DNA of 42,819 bases. Origin: Opitutia bacterium UBA6410 (lineage in GTDB: Bacteria > Verrucomicrobiota > Verrucomicrobiia > Opitutales > Intestinicryptomonadaceae). Shown here piece after piece: positions 41,299 through 42,819 of this stretch (position 1 is the first letter of the stretch; every line of letters starts with the position of its first letter). The stretch spans positions 1-42,819 of the forward strand of contig DJPO01000060.1 in assembly GCA_002437405.1 (NCBI GenBank), written 5' to 3'. The notes beneath the pieces are model-generated. The model ran no database searches. It worked only from the letters and a program-made list of their open reading frames with translations, and was not told where the DNA came from. The translations under genes and the position numbers were made by a program.

Positions 41299-42267
41299 CT
41301 ATAGTTTTTCGTCCCTGCGGCGGAAGAATCCGCGGAGGGCATGGCTGATTCCCCACGAGCCTTTGCCACCGCCCGATTGCGGAGTTGCGAACTTTGCGGA
41401 GCTCCAGCAGAGCAGCGAGCCGAAAATCAGTATCGCGACCCCGACCAATAGCGAAGTCCCGAGCCGCGAGCCAATCCAAAGCGACGCAAAAACGCACGAG
41501 AGCACGGGCGTAAAATACGAGGCAATCGCAAGCAGCGTCATATTGCCGTTTGCGATTCCGTAATTCCACGCCGCATAGCCGCTGCCGATTGCAATCGCCC
41601 CGAACACGACGCTAATCCAGCCCGAGACCGTCGCGTTTTCGACACTCCCGAATCCGCAAGCCCACAGCGCCGCAAAAATCAAAAAGTCCACCGCGAAAAT
41701 CAGCACCGTCGGGTTCTCCCTGACCTGCCAGCGGCGCGTGAGGTTGGAAAACATACCCCAGGCGACCGCTCCCAAAAACGCCAGCAAATACGGCGCGGGG
41801 TTGCCGCCCACGTTTTGGAGAATCTCGCGCCACGCAATCCCCTTGTCGCCACTCAGGACAATCATAATCCCGAAGAAGCTGACCGCCATTCCCGGGTAAA
41901 TCCACCAGCGCACCCTTTGGTTGTTTATGAAAATCGAAAGAAACACCACCAGACACGGCCACATATAATTGACCATTCCGACCTCGACAGTCTGCTGCTC
42001 GTTTTTACAGAGGAACATCGACACGCAGAAGAAAATCGAGCAGAGGTTGGAGAGCGGCAGCCCGAACAGCAGGTATTTTAGCGGCATTTTTTTGACGTTC
42101 GGGACTCCCAGAACCGCCAATAAAAAAACGACGGTAATCGCGTACAAAATCGCGAGCCCCGCCGAAAGGCTGAACTGTGCCGTAATATCGCGGACAAGCC
42201 CGACGGTCGTCCCCCAAAAAACGGGGGCGGTCAATCCAACGAGTGTTGATTTTTTCGACAAATCCAT
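41299..42267 (-). CDS. EamA/DMT-family transporter, YddG-like
   Basis: 322 residues with about ten hydrophobic helices in two EamA repeats: residues 1-140, starting STLVGLTAPVFWGTTVGLVRDI, and 155-285, starting YLLAFLGAVAWGMFSNLTRRW. The W-G-x-F/N motifs and YxxWNYGIANGNMTLLAIASYFTPVLS match the aromatic amino acid exporter YddG. Substrate assignment is by resemblance only. The basic C-terminal tail (GFFRRRDEKL) is cytoplasmic. It sits between another EamA gene and the LMW phosphatase. Confidence 0.85.
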   Translation of the reverse strand: MDLSKKSTLVGLTAPVFWGTTVGLVRDITAQFSLSAGLAILYAITVVFLLAVLGVPNVKKMPLKYLLFGLPLSNLCSIFFCVSMFLCKNEQQTVEVGMVNYMWPCLVVFLSIFINNQRVRWWIYPGMAVSFFGIMIVLSGDKGIAWREILQNVGGNPAPYLLAFLGAVAWGMFSNLTRRWQVRENPTVLIFAVDFLIFAALWACGFGSVENATVSGWISVVFGAIAIGSGYAAWNYGIANGNMTLLAIASYFTPVLSCVFASLWIGSRLGTSLLVGVAILIFGSLLCWSSAKFATPQSGGGKGSWGISHALRGFFRRRDEKL

Positions 42268-42306
42268 TTTTTTTTATTTTTTGAGCGCGGGAATTAACCC
42301 CCGTCC

Positions 42307-42819
42307 CTACCGCCGCCTGCCCTGCTCTTCGACTTCCTCCGCGATTTTCAGCTGCTCGGCGGTTCTCGGGGAAGTCGTTACGATATACACGCCCGCGAAC
42401 ACCAAAAACGACGCAAAAAGCTTGCCCCACGAAAACGTGTCCTGCCCGACCATCACCGCTATCGCCGACGACACCACGGGCTGGACGTAAATGTACATCG
42501 CAACCGTCGCGGGGCGAATGCGCTTAATACCCATATTCTGGAAAAGATACGCCAAGAACGTCGCGCCGCAAACTACATACAAAAGCCCCGCAATCTCCCA
42601 GCCGCCGAGCGCGGCTTTCAGCGAATCCTCCGAAAAATACGCTTTCGGGACGAACGGAATGAAAATTATCGTGGAGAACAAAAACATCCACTTCATTATC
42701 GTAATCGGCGAATACTTTAAGGTTAGCGGCTTTGCCGTCACGAAATAAACCGCCGCCGATACCGTCGCCAGAAATACGAGAAGGTCGCCCGAAACCGAGC
42801 CAGACCCAAGTCCGCCGCC
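42307..42819 (-). CDS. EamA-family transporter, 5' end cut by the window edge
   Basis: The frame is open to the window edge and continues upstream: GDLLVFLATVSAAVYFVTAK is the typical start of the second EamA repeat, so the first repeat lies outside. An internal GTG at 42741 is not the true start. Visible helices include TIIFIPFVPKAYF, IAGLLYVVCGATFLAYLFQNMGIKRI and VAMYIYVQPVVSSAIAVMVG, ending in an acidic-basic tail. The substrate is unknown. The YddG-like gene starts 39 nt downstream. Confidence 0.88.
   Translation of the reverse strand, partial: GGGLGSGSVSGDLLVFLATVSAAVYFVTAKPLTLKYSPITIMKWMFLFSTIIFIPFVPKAYFSEDSLKAALGGWEIAGLLYVVCGATFLAYLFQNMGIKRIRPATVAMYIYVQPVVSSAIAVMVGQDTFSWGKLFASFLVFAGVYIVTTSPRTAEQLKIAEEVEEQGRRR

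Noticed and set aside
1..42819. CRISPR arrays, tRNAs, insertion sequences, prophage or defence islands
   Set aside because: No regular repeat-spacer pattern, tRNA T-loop motif, transposase or terminal inverted repeats could be found. The gene content is core metabolism.

Overview
The window (42,819 bp, GC-rich genes with AT-rich gaps) reads as chromosomal core sequence of a Gram-negative bacterium. It carries a tripartite RND efflux system, several lipoprotein signals, RseP and UppS. The best guess is a member of the PVC group, probably Verrucomicrobiota. This rests on the long (606-residue) IspG, the Tat-exported Gfo/Idh/MocA oxidoreductase paired with an exported xylose-isomerase-like protein, and an almost complete lack of Shine-Dalgarno motifs. 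The taxonomic call is inference. No insertion sequences, prophage genes, CRISPR arrays, tRNAs or rRNAs were seen.

Layout. 1-6570: the SRP RNA gene, then a tight plus-strand operon uppS-cdsA-dxr-rseP-ispG (undecaprenyl and phospholipid precursors, MEP isoprenoid steps, site-2 protease). 6571-7245: a 675-nt non-coding stretch with a strong terminator, a possible promoter and three phased repeats. 7246-12289: gyrB-gyrA and a terminator. 12433-18836: a TetR-type regulator followed by a periplasmic adaptor, RND pump and outer-membrane channel. 18847-18862 is a run of 16 C between convergent genes. 18866-22134: an M24 peptidase (minus) diverging from a DUF192 lipoprotein, a small membrane protein and mnmE. 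22138-26165: minus-strand exonuclease/endonuclease/phosphatase-family protein, riboflavin synthase, and the exported isomerase-like/oxidoreductase pair. 26393-29223: minus-strand GDPD, ispF, ispD and pyrF, diverging from ispE (29281-30153). 30290-32500: a small XRE-type DNA-binding protein and umuDC. 32597-42819: a CNNM/CorC-type protein, an AlkD-like protein, a phosphohexomutase, glyA-rpiB-LMW phosphatase, an exported transglutaminase-like protein, a second LMW phosphatase, and two EamA transporters, the last cut by the window edge.

Together the genes give five of the seven MEP-pathway enzymes (dxr, ispG, ispD, ispF, ispE; dxs and ispH are not here) plus the downstream UppS, so isoprenoid and envelope-carrier synthesis is unusually concentrated. 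Most other genes are housekeeping: gyrase, tRNA modification, one-carbon metabolism, pyrimidine and riboflavin synthesis. The least explained parts are the exported transglutaminase-like protein (39056-40759), the XRE protein with two palindromes at its own start, the 85-residue membrane protein before mnmE, and the regulatory sequences. Translation starts almost never have a Shine-Dalgarno motif, and several predicted -10 boxes lie only 6-12 nt before the start codon, which suggests leaderless or very short-leader mRNAs.
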